Positions 25,116-34,771 of a stretch of DNA of 41,896 nucleotides are shown piece after piece. Numbering within the stretch: position 1 is the stretch's first letter; the number at the start of each line of letters is the position of its first letter. The stretch is from Coleofasciculaceae cyanobacterium. Lineage in GTDB: Bacteria > Cyanobacteriota > Cyanobacteriia > Cyanobacteriales > Xenococcaceae. A model generated the notes under the pieces. That model saw only the letters and a program-made list of their open reading frames with translations, had not been told where the DNA came from and did no database searches. The translations under genes were made by a program, and so were the position numbers. Where the stretch lies: the NCBI GenBank assembly GCA_036703275.1, contig DATNPK010000066.1:1-41896 (forward strand). Reading direction: 5' to 3'.

Positions 25116-26114
25116 TTATGCTGCTTTAGCTCGATCTAAAAGAGCCTGTACCTCTTCTGTTTTCATCCGCGCGCCCAAAGTAGTAACTATTTTTGCCGAA
25201 GCCAAAGAAGCTAAACGCCCTGCTTCTGCATAACTCATTCCGTTAGTAATGCCATAAAGAAATGCACCCGCATACATATCTCCTGCACCAACAGTATCGA
25301 TCGCCTTAACAGCAAACGGGTCGATGTTAAGCAATTTTTCTCCATCGAAGATAACCGAACCTGCTGCACCGCGTGTAATAGCGAACCCTTTAGCTAAAGT
25401 TTTGAGATAGTCTACTGCAACATCAAAATCTTCGGTTTCTGCCATCAACAAAGCTTCACTTTCATTAGCAAAGAGAAAATCAACTCCCGAACCAATTATT
25501 TCTAATAAGCCTGACTTGAAAAATTTCACCATATTAAGATCTGCTAGGGTAAATGCCACCTTATTTCCCGCAGCCTGAGCGATTTCTCGGGCTTCGATTG
25601 CTGCCTGTTTGCTACTTTCACCACTAACTAAATAGCCCTCAATATAAGTATATTTAGCGTTTTTGATCGCTTCGGGAACTAATTCATGATTACTAAACCC
25701 GCCTGAGATTCCCAAAAAAGTATTCATAGTGCGATCGGCATCGGGAGTGACAAATACCAAGCATTTGCCCGTCACTCCTGATTGAGCAGCGTGGTTTTCT
25801 AAGTTAGTCGCTACTCCACAATCAATTAAATCTTGAGTATAAAATTTTCCTGGTTCATCATTGGCAACCTTACAAGAATAAAATGATTTACCACCAAACT
25901 GGCTTACGGCAATCTGGGTATTTGCTGCTGACCCACCACAAGAGCGTTTTTGGTCGTATTGAGCCAAATTACTCACAATTTTATCCTGAGCATCTCGATC
26001 TAATAAGGTCATTACGCCTTTATCAATGCCGAGATCTTGTAATACTTCAGGTGACACTTCGAACTCAATATCTAATAGGGCATTACCCAAAGCGTACACA
26101 TCATATTTCGCCAT
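25116..26114 (-). CDS. PfkB family carbohydrate kinase, adenosine kinase-like
   Basis: 332 residues. The N-terminus MAKYDVYALGNALLDIEFEV has the conserved GNALLD substrate region. PfkB signature 1 lies near SCGGSAANTQIA, and signature 2 is DTVGAGDMYAGAFL with the catalytic Asp. The pattern is closer to the adenosine/inosine-type kinases than to fructokinases. It phosphorylates a nucleoside or sugar with ATP, probably adenosine salvage. Exact substrate is inferred, not shown. Confidence 0.8.
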   Translation of the reverse strand: MAKYDVYALGNALLDIEFEVSPEVLQDLGIDKGVMTLLDRDAQDKIVSNLAQYDQKRSCGGSAANTQIAVSQFGGKSFYSCKVANDEPGKFYTQDLIDCGVATNLENHAAQSGVTGKCLVFVTPDADRTMNTFLGISGGFSNHELVPEAIKNAKYTYIEGYLVSGESSKQAAIEAREIAQAAGNKVAFTLADLNMVKFFKSGLLEIIGSGVDFLFANESEALLMAETEDFDVAVDYLKTLAKGFAITRGAAGSVIFDGEKLLNIDPFAVKAIDTVGAGDMYAGAFLYGITNGMSYAEAGRLASLASAKIVTTLGARMKTEEVQALLDRAKAA

Positions 26115-26318
26115 AAATTACCTCAGATCATTAATACGATTAACTTTAAGCAAGATAGCATTATTAGCACCTGGGTATCAGTCGAGGTCGCGCTTATCTA
26201 TACCAATAATTAAATATTTTGCTGGCAAAACAAAAATTAGAGACGGGCAAGGAAGATATAATTATCTAAATTGATTTAGCGCTTTAATAACTAGCTTTTT
26301 AGTCGCCCCTGCTCTTAT

Positions 26319-27086
26319 ATGTCACCATCCAATTTAGAAACCTCTGTTAAAGATCAAGAGCCAGAAGAATATCTTAATGAACTTCCTGATGAAGTGGAGA
26401 TGTCTTTGTTCGATCACCTAGAAGAACTTCGGTTGCGTATTTTCTATGCTTTAATTGCAGTAGCGATCGCTGCTATTGGCTGCTTTATCTTTGTCAGACC
26501 TTTAGTTCGTATTCTAGAAGTACCCGCCCAAGGAGTCCAATTTTTACAGCTTGCTCCAGGAGAATTTTTCTTTGTTTCGATTAAGGTAGCTGGCTACAGT
26601 GGTATGGTTTTGGCTAGTCCTTTTATTTTGTATCAGATTGTTCAGTTTGTCCTACCAGGGTTAACCAGAAAAGAGCGTCGTTTACTTGCTCCCGTTATTT
26701 TTGGCTCGAGTATTTTATTCTTTGCCGGGTTGTTTTTTGCCTATATTGCCTTAATTCCTGCTGCTCTTAATTTCTTTATTAACTACGGTAGTGACGTGGT
26801 TGAACAGGCCTGGTCAATAGATAAATATTTTGAGTTTGTCTTGCTGTTGTTGTTTAGCACGGGTTTGGCGTTTCAGATTCCAATTGTGCAGCTTATTTTA
26901 GGCTTTTTGGGTATTGTTTCCTCAGCGCAGATGCTCGCAGGTTGGCGTTATGTAATCCTTAGCTCTGTAGTTATAGGTGCAGTCCTGACTCCCTCTACCG
27001 ATCCTTTAACCCAATCTTTATTAGCAGGTGCAGTGTTAAGTCTATATTTTGGTGGTATTGGTGCAGTGAAGCTAATTGGCAAGTAG
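26319..27086 (+). CDS. tatC: Twin-arginine translocase subunit TatC
   Basis: 255 residues with six membrane helices. Characteristic segments are [17 protein letters not shown] at the start of helix 1, [15 protein letters not shown] in the periplasmic loop, and [12 protein letters not shown] with the conserved Glu. The hydrophilic N-terminal stretch (1-25) is acidic, as in cyanobacteria and plastids. TatC with TatA/B exports folded proteins carrying twin-Arg signals across the thylakoid and plasma membranes. tatA is not adjacent. Confidence 0.95.
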   Translation: MSPSNLETSVKDQEPEEYLNELPDEVEMSLFDHLEELRLRIFYALIAVAIAAIGCFIFVRPLVRILEVPAQGVQFLQLAPGEFFFVSIKVAGYSGMVLASPFILYQIVQFVLPGLTRKERRLLAPVIFGSSILFFAGLFFAYIALIPAALNFFINYGSDVVEQAWSIDKYFEFVLLLLFSTGLAFQIPIVQLILGFLGIVSSAQMLAGWRYVILSSVVIGAVLTPSTDPLTQSLLAGAVLSLYFGGIGAVKLIGK

Positions 27087-27242
27087 TCACGAGTTACTTC
27101 GCTCATGAATAACTTGAAACAAAAAACAAATCTGATTTTGGCGCTGCGATCGCGCTTACTCTAAATTACCAATTAATCTAGATCGTTTATGTTCCTCAAA
27201 TCTCAATGGCGATCGTCGTACATATTGTTAATTTTGCTCGAA

Positions 27243-27968
27243 CTAAAGAATAGAAAACAAAAACACTATTCCCAACGAAGCACTACACAGTATTGCCAGT
27301 CCGCAAAGCTGTTGAAGAAAACCAATCCTTTGGTTGAGCTTATCTATACGGTTAGAGACATAGTATACTTGCTTTTTTAAAATACTATACTGATTTTCTA
27401 TAAAGTTTTGACTTGTGGCTCTAGCATTTCTAGCACTACTTCTGCCAGTTTTAAATTGATCGCTAAATCCATTGTTTAAATTATCAAGCAACTTTGATTG
27501 TTGCAGTATTACTGATTTTAGCTGTTCTATCTCTTCAAAGTTAGATTGCGATTTAGTAGCTTTATGAAGATACTGTTCTAATAGACCAGGCCCCAATTGA
27601 AAGTAGCCTTTATGGGCACAATAAATAGCGTTAATTAACTCTTTTTCTGGAGTATTTTTCTTCAAATACCCTTTTGCACCTACCTGTAAAGCAGTATTCA
27701 AATAGATATTTTCATTATGAACGCTAATTATTAATACGCTTGTATTAATAAATTGTTCGAAAATAATTTGAGTAGCTGCTAATCCATCCAGGATAGGCAT
27801 CTCAATATCCATCAACACAATATCGGGTTGATGTATTTTAATTAAAGAGATAGCTTCCTGACCGTTATTAGCACAACCAATAAGTTCCAGACCCTGAGCG
27901 GATTTAATGTAGCTGATTAAAATTTCCTGAACTGTTTTTTGATCGTCTACTATCAAGACTCTGATCAT
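27243..27968 (-). CDS. Response regulator with C-terminal transmembrane helix
   Basis: 241 residues. The receiver domain (1-125) is complete: acidic pair Asp8/Asp9, phosphoacceptor Asp54 (VLMDIEMP), Ser82 and Lys103/104 (GYLKKN). It has NarL/FixJ-like receiver features. There is no DNA-binding HTH. Instead residues about 140-215 form a coiled-coil-like region and residues about 215-241 form a hydrophobic helix (LQQLCGLAILCSASLGIVFLF). A receiver tied to a membrane by a coiled coil is unusual; the output could be protein-protein contact at the membrane. No sensor kinase gene is adjacent. Confidence 0.8.
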   Translation of the reverse strand: MIRVLIVDDQKTVQEILISYIKSAQGLELIGCANNGQEAISLIKIHQPDIVLMDIEMPILDGLAATQIIFEQFINTSVLIISVHNENIYLNTALQVGAKGYLKKNTPEKELINAIYCAHKGYFQLGPGLLEQYLHKATKSQSNFEEIEQLKSVILQQSKLLDNLNNGFSDQFKTGRSSARNARATSQNFIENQYSILKKQVYYVSNRIDKLNQRIGFLQQLCGLAILCSASLGIVFLFSIL

Positions 27969-28355
27969 TATTGTACTGTATGCTTTTAACTAAATTAACT
28001 TATGCTATAAATATACGAACATATAGTTTTATTAAATGTCAATCAATGTATCAGATTTTTACTTTAAGTCACGAACCTAATTGGGTAACTTATTTAGGAT
28101 AATAATAGTTGAAATTATATATAGTCAAAACTTCAAAAGTCATTAGAGAATCAATAAACTCAAAATTTTAATTTAATTTGAGATCTGAGAACTGTCAGAT
28201 TGCCTTGGCTATTCTTGATTTATTCTCTTTAAATAGTTTTAAGTTTATCGATATTTTTTTGAGTTTTAAAAACGCTTGTTTTATAATAAACAATTATCAT
28301 TTAAAACTGTGATAGTTTATTTAAAAAAATGATGCTTGATTAATTCAATTATTAA
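27969..28355. other. AT-rich divergent spacer without recognised gene
   Basis: Nearly 390 bases between divergent genes, mostly AT-rich, with no coding frame that I support and no clear RNA hairpin or tRNA. It presumably holds promoters for the response regulator (leftward) and the VOC gene (rightward). Confidence 0.55.
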
Positions 28356-28736
28356 ATGAAATTTAATTATTCAGATATTTTTATCACTATTGCTACTAAT
28401 AAAATTCAATTATTAGTAGAATTTTATAGCCAAGTTTTTCAAAAACAGCCGACTATTTATCGTTCTAACATTTATGCAGAATTTCAATTAGGACAAGTTC
28501 GTATTAGTATTTTTAAACCCAAACTAGAGCGTCAGTCAGAGTTTGACAATCATAGCAGTAGTATGAGCTTCTGCTTAGAGGTAGACGATCTCCAACAGGC
28601 GATCGCCTGTCTCGCCGATTTAGGTTATCCACCACCAGGAAAAATTATTGAAGCTTCTCATGGCCAAGAAATTTATGCCTACGATCCCATAGGAAATCGT
28701 TTAATTTTGCATCAGTCCAAGATTACTTTGCCTTAG
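28356..28736 (+). CDS. VOC (glyoxalase/bleomycin resistance-like) family protein
   Basis: 126 residues with the paired beta-alpha-beta-beta-beta units of the vicinal oxygen chelate fold: the start reads DIFITIATNKIQLLVEFYSQVF, an adjacent strand is AEFQLGQVRISIF, then SSMSFCLEVDDLQQAIACLADLGYPPPG and the final YAYDPIGNRLILHQ. The family binds a metal or acts as a dioxygenase, glyoxalase or ligand-binding protein. The exact reaction cannot be inferred. Start ATG; the long upstream spacer is AT-rich. Confidence 0.75.
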   Translation: MKFNYSDIFITIATNKIQLLVEFYSQVFQKQPTIYRSNIYAEFQLGQVRISIFKPKLERQSEFDNHSSSMSFCLEVDDLQQAIACLADLGYPPPGKIIEASHGQEIYAYDPIGNRLILHQSKITLP

Positions 28737-28820
28737 CTTTAACCGTTGCTCTCAATCTCAGTAGTCGGACATCAATTTATAGCAAGTGAACTATAGATTA
28801 AAACGTTAGTTATAAAATGA

Positions 28821-28862
28821 GCTAATAGCTAATAGCTAATAGCTAATAGCTTTTAGCTTTTG
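28821..28862. repeat. Heptamer tandem repeat (AGCTAAT)n
   Basis: Four perfect copies of AGCTAAT (28821-28848) followed by AGCTTTT and AGCTTTG variants. This is a short tandem repeat of the heptamer class typical of cyanobacteria. It lies in the spacer between the VOC gene and the rplY terminator. Confidence 0.85.
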
Positions 28863-28922
28863 ATCGACGTGTCTTAACCTTTGCTTCGAGTGCTATAATT
28901 AATCACACAAAAAATATAAATA

Positions 28923-28955
28923 AAACACCAGAAATATATAGTATTTCTGGTGTTT
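28923..28955. terminator. Strong stem-loop, probable rplY terminator
   Basis: AAACACCAGAAAT (28923-28935), a short AT loop, ATTTCTGGTGTTT (28943-28955): a long perfect stem, followed on the minus strand by AT-rich DNA. It lies about 55 bases beyond the stop of rplY (minus strand), and could also terminate transcription coming from the VOC gene on the plus strand. Confidence 0.7.
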
Positions 28956-29011
28956 ATAATTGTTAATTAAGTTAGTTTACATTGCGCCACACTACATCTT
29001 CATTCAATAAA

Positions 29012-29653
29012 TTAATTTTCGGTAGTCTCGGCAGCTGTAGAACTTTTTCCGATTACTTCTGTTTCTATTGTTTCCTCTGTTTCTTCCGTCTCAACAGGTT
29101 TTGAAGGTAAAACAACAGTAATAGCAATGCGTTCGGGATCGTCTAAAACTTCAGTTCCTTTGGGCAGGGCAATTTCTCCCACGTGCAAAACACTACCAAT
29201 TTCAAAGTTACTTACATCAATCTCAATCGATTCAGGAATACTATCAGCAGCACAGCTAATATTTAATTCGGTCATGATTTGTTCAACAATACCTCCTTCC
29301 TTGGCACCAGCAGCATCACCTAATAAGATTACTGGGACAACAATCTCTACCTGTTGTTTCGCAGAGACAGTAAAGAAGCTAAGATGATGCAAAGTTCTTT
29401 TCCATGGATGAGCCTGAACTTCTCTAATTAAAGCTTTGCCTTTCCAAGAAATGTCTGGAACATTAAGATCTACTAAGGTATTGTTTACCGCTGCGTCTCT
29501 TAATAAGAGTTGCGCTTCTTTGGCAGGAATGGTAAGAGATACAGAGTTGGCTCCATCATGTCCATATAAAGCTACGGGAATCAATCCTCCACGGCGTAAT
29601 GCTCTGGGCTTGCTTCCTTCGGGTCTAGATTTGCATTCTACGGATATGTTCAT
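29012..29653 (-). CDS. rplY: 50S ribosomal protein L25/general stress protein Ctc
   Basis: 213 residues, the long Ctc-type form. An N-terminal L25 domain (1-90, KSRPEGSKPRALRRGGLIPVALYGHDGANS) binds 5S rRNA and is followed by the TL5 C-terminal beta domain (VEIVVPVILLGDAAGAKEGGIVEQ, then ELNISCAADSIPESIEIDVS). The tail is Glu/Thr-rich. The gene is 110 bases downstream of purA, on the same strand, so co-transcription is possible. Confidence 0.92.
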   Translation of the reverse strand: MNISVECKSRPEGSKPRALRRGGLIPVALYGHDGANSVSLTIPAKEAQLLLRDAAVNNTLVDLNVPDISWKGKALIREVQAHPWKRTLHHLSFFTVSAKQQVEIVVPVILLGDAAGAKEGGIVEQIMTELNISCAADSIPESIEIDVSNFEIGSVLHVGEIALPKGTEVLDDPERIAITVVLPSKPVETEETEETIETEVIGKSSTAAETTEN

Positions 29654-29763
29654 AGTTTTAAACTGATTTGGTGTTAACTAATACGGTTAAAAATTTTTAC
29701 TAATGGAGACAACAATTCCCAGCTTTAACCAGATTATTTGGTATTTAGCTGATTTAGCTGAGT

Positions 29764-31110
<1,347 letters not shown>

Positions 31111-31190
31111 CTAAAGTTTACACAAACTATTATTATGGTTATTTGCAGTACAAAATGTCAACTGTTGTTAGCCAAGAAGTTAAAAAGAGA

Positions 31191-32462
31191 ATGGAACTAC
31201 TGCAACAAGTTAGAATTATCGATCCGATTAGGCAAGTAGATCGACTTGCCGATGTATTGATTATTGGCGGTAAAATTAAAGCGATCGCAGAACGAATTGC
31301 TGATTACCCATCACAAACTTCAATTATTAATCCCTCGGGTTTGGTTTTGGGTGCTGGTCTAACAGATCTTTATAGTCATAGCTCAGAACCAGGAAATGAG
31401 GCGAGAGAAACTTTATTAAATTTAGCTCAAGCTGCTGCTGCGGGAGGGTTTACTCAGGTAGGAATTTTACCTGACACTTTTCCCCCAATTGATAATACTG
31501 AGGTTTTGGCTGCTCTCCAGCAAAAACGTAATCTATTAATTGCTAATAGTCAAGATATGTTCTTACCTCGACTGCATTATTGGGGCAATTCTTGTAATGC
31601 TACTAATCAGATGAATGAGCTAGGTGAATTGAAACCAGAAATAGTTGGTTTTGTCAGTCATTGCGACTTGGGCAGCTTGAATGTATTGCGGCAAATTTTA
31701 GAATATGTTCAGCCTTGGCAAAAGACGATCGCGATCGCTCTGCATCAAAATGAATTAGCTGGGAGTGGAGTAGTCAGAGAAGGTGATGTATCAATTCGCT
31801 ACGGTATGTCAGGAAATCCTGGTTTTTCTGAAGCAGCGATTATTGCAGCAGTCTTGGAAATTGTGGCAAAAATCCCTACACCTGTTCATATCATGCGTGT
31901 CTCCACTCAACGGGGAGTAGAGCTAGTTGCCGCTGCCAAAGCCAGAGGTGTGCCGATAACCGCCAGTACCACCTGGATGCACCTGTTATGGAATAGTGAT
32001 GCCGTGGGCAGTTATGATCCAAATTTGCGTCTGGAACCACCATTGGGAGATAACCAAGATCGAGCTGCTTTAATTGATGGCATTAGACAAGGAATTATCG
32101 ATGCGATCGCGATCGATCATCAAGCCTATACTTATGAAGAAAAAACTGTTCCTTTTGCTTTAGCTCCTCCAGGAGTGATTGGCTTAGAATTAGCTTTGCC
32201 ACTGTTATGGTCAAGATTTGTTGATACTGGAAAATGGTCGGCACTGGAGCTATGGCAAGCTTTGAGTAGTCGTCCTCGCCAATGTATACAGCAAGAATCG
32301 GTGGAGATTGCACCTGAGCAAACCGCCGATCTAGTCTTGTTCGATCCTCAACAAACTTGGAAAGTCGAGCGAAATAATCTTAAAACCCCTGCTGCTAATA
32401 CTCCTTGGTATTGCCAAGAAATTAATGGCAAAGTAATTAAAACTTGGAACAGTAATCAATAA
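31191..32462 (+). CDS. pyrC: Dihydroorotase-like protein, probably non-catalytic
   Basis: About 423 residues from the ATG at 31191 (MELLQQVRIIDP). I prefer this start because cyanobacterial homologues begin near MxELLQQVRVIDP and it has AAGAGA just upstream. An ATG at 31155 and a TTG at 31104 are also in frame. The amidohydrolase fold is clear (GLVLGAGLTDLYSHSSEPG; later VSTQRGVELVAAAKARGVPIT; LRLEPPLG; AIAIDHQAY). Key residues differ from active enzymes: the metal HxH reads Y61-S-H63, the substrate Arg after it is Ser, the HxCH-type site reads VHIMRVST, and the DHAPH site reads DHQAY. Probably a pseudo-dihydroorotase partner of aspartate carbamoyltransferase; the catalytic copy would be elsewhere. 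Symbol given by family only. Confidence 0.75.
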   Translation: MELLQQVRIIDPIRQVDRLADVLIIGGKIKAIAERIADYPSQTSIINPSGLVLGAGLTDLYSHSSEPGNEARETLLNLAQAAAAGGFTQVGILPDTFPPIDNTEVLAALQQKRNLLIANSQDMFLPRLHYWGNSCNATNQMNELGELKPEIVGFVSHCDLGSLNVLRQILEYVQPWQKTIAIALHQNELAGSGVVREGDVSIRYGMSGNPGFSEAAIIAAVLEIVAKIPTPVHIMRVSTQRGVELVAAAKARGVPITASTTWMHLLWNSDAVGSYDPNLRLEPPLGDNQDRAALIDGIRQGIIDAIAIDHQAYTYEEKTVPFALAPPGVIGLELALPLLWSRFVDTGKWSALELWQALSSRPRQCIQQESVEIAPEQTADLVLFDPQQTWKVERNNLKTPAANTPWYCQEINGKVIKTWNSNQ

Positions 32463-32560
32463 TTACTTACTACTTATATTCAACCTTTCTCAAAAATGTT
32501 AGTTGGAAATTCCTTTAGGGCATTATAAAAAGGTAATTGCCGCAATTGTAGTCAATTTTA

Positions 32561-34748
32561 ATGTTTGAGCAGGAAATAGCCAGAATTTTGCTGTTGCAAA
32601 ATTTTCTTTTAAACCGAGTAGAAGAAGTTCTCGCTGAAAATCAAAGATTAAAAACAGAATTTCAAGAAATAACCGAAAAAGAGGAACGCTTTCGGCAGAT
32701 TGCGGAAAATGTCCGAGAAGTTTTTTTTGTGATTTCAGCCAAGACAGACAAAATATTGTACATTAGCCTAACTTACGAAAAGGTTTGGGGACGTAGTTGT
32801 CAGAGTTTATACGACGATCCTCAATCATGGCTATTGGCGATTCATCCGGAAGACTCGTTTAAAGCGCTCTCTACGATTGAAACCCAGTTTAGAACAGGGG
32901 AAGATTTTGAATAAGAATATCGCATTATTCGTCCCGATCGATCGATCTGTTGGGTAAGAATACGAGCTTCTTCTGTCCGTGACGTGATAGGTAAAGTCAA
33001 TCGTTTTGTAGGTATTGCCGAAGATATCACCAAGCGCAAAGAAGCTGAAGAGGCGCTCAAGAAAAGCGAAGAACAGTTTCGCCTCACCTTTGAAATGGCT
33101 CCGATTGGGATGGCAATCAGTACCCTCAAAGGTAAGTTTACTAGGGTTAATCAAGCTTTGTGTGATGCTTTAGGATATTCCCCAGCCGAATTATTAGAAT
33201 TGTCTTTTGCTGAGATTAGTCATCCCGATGACTGGGAAACGCATCATCATTTAGAGCAGAAATTAATAGACGGTGCAGCATCAAGTTTTCAAATTGAAAA
33301 ACGTTTTATTGCCAAAAATGGTCACATAGTCGATACTTTGCTCAAAGTTTTGATGGTGTGTGACGCTAGCGAAAAACCGCTACATTTCAACAATCAAATT
33401 GTTGATATTACCGAAGGCAAACAGATGGAGCAGCAGTTATTCCATGATGCTCTCCACGATGCTCTGACTGGACTACCTAATCGGGCTTTATTTATGGATC
33501 GTTTGGAGCAACAGCTAAAAAGAAGCCAGCGTCAGGATAAATATTTATTCGCGGTATTGTTCCTCGATTTAGACCGATTCAAAGTAGTTAACGATAGCGT
33601 AGGTCATTTAATCCCAGACAAGCTACTAATTGAGATTGCCCGCCGTTTGGAAAAGTCAATCGCACCGACGGATACAGTAGCACGCTTGGGAGGAGATGAA
33701 TTTACAATTCTGTTAGAAAATATTTCTAGTAAATCTGAGGCTACCTTGGTTGCCGAAAGTATTTATTAAACTTTAACATTTCCCTTTCATATTGAAGGCT
33801 ATGAGTTATTTACCACCGCTAGCATTGGTATTGCTTTCTCATCCCAAGGGTACGATAAGCCAGAAGATATTTTACGGGATGCAGACCTAACGATGTATAG
33901 TGCCAAAGAACAGGGTAAGGCACGCTATGAAGTTTTCGATTATTCACTGCGCGATCGCGCTTTACAAAGACTAGAGTTAGAAACAGACCTCCACAGAGCC
34001 TTAGAACGAAGAGAGTTTGAAGTGTATTATCAGCCGATTACTTTGGCATTAGGTATTTTATCTGGTTTTGAGGCATTAGCACGCTGGAATCATCCCACCA
34101 AAGGTTCAATTGGTCCTACAGATTTTATTCCTATTTGCGAAGAAACTGGTTTAATCGTTCCCTTGGGTAACTGGCTGCTTCAAGAAGCCTGCCAAACTGC
34201 ACGCAATTGGCAGCTAAAATATCCCGAACATCCAACAATTAAAATGAGCGTCAATCTCTCTGCCCAGCAATTTCGCGAACCACAATTAATTCAGGAAGTC
34301 GAAAAGGTTTTGGCGCAGACGGGTTTGAAAGGTAAGTTTCTCAAGCTAGAAATTACTGAAAGTATCTTGATTGATAATCTAGAAACGGTCACAGAAATTA
34401 TTCTCAATCTCAGAAAGCAAAATATTCAGTTTAGTATCGATGATTTTGGCGCGGGATATTCTTCTTTAAGCTTATTTACATCGTTTTCCTGTTGATACAA
34501 TCAAAATAGACCGTTCTTTTGTCAGTCAGATGCAGCCGAATGGCGAGAATTCAGCAATCATCAAGGCGATCGTTAGTCTCGCCCATATGTTAAACATGGA
34601 TGTGATCGCCGAAGGCATCGAAACTACTTCGCAATTAGCGCAACTTAAACTGCTGCAATGTGAGTATGGACAGGGTTTTTTCTTTTCTAGACCTTTAAGT
34701 TAAAAAGATGCAGAAGTATTTATGGCTAATTCACCTAGGTGGTATTAA
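32561..34748 (+). pseudogene. Disrupted PAS-PAS-GGDEF-EAL protein
   Basis: One frame is recognisable throughout: a leading helical segment, a first PAS domain (about 32680-32990), PAS-associated PAC ending GIAEDITKRKEAEEALKK, a second PAS (about 33070-33410), a GGDEF domain (LTGLPNRALFMDRL; GGDEF retained in ARLGGDEFTILLE) and an EAL domain (GFEALARWNHP; SIDDFGAGYSSLS; IAEGIE). It is broken four times: TAA at 32912-32914, TAA at 33767-33769, a one-base frameshift in a T4 run at 34484-34487, and TAA at 34701-34703. Intact relatives make or break cyclic di-GMP. The first break leaves only the first PAS piece, so no full-length product is expected. Confidence 0.85.
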
Positions 34749-34771
34749 CAAAATCATGAAAGCAGGGGTGA

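Noticed and set aside
26026-26274. 82-codon plus-strand frame before tatC
   Set aside because: It is mostly antisense to the start of the PfkB gene and has no domain or ribosome site.
32561-34748. The TAA stops read as reassigned or recoded codons
   Set aside because: Many clearly intact genes in the window end in TAA as normal stops, so genome-wide TAA recoding is not supported. Together with the frameshift, decay is the simpler reading.
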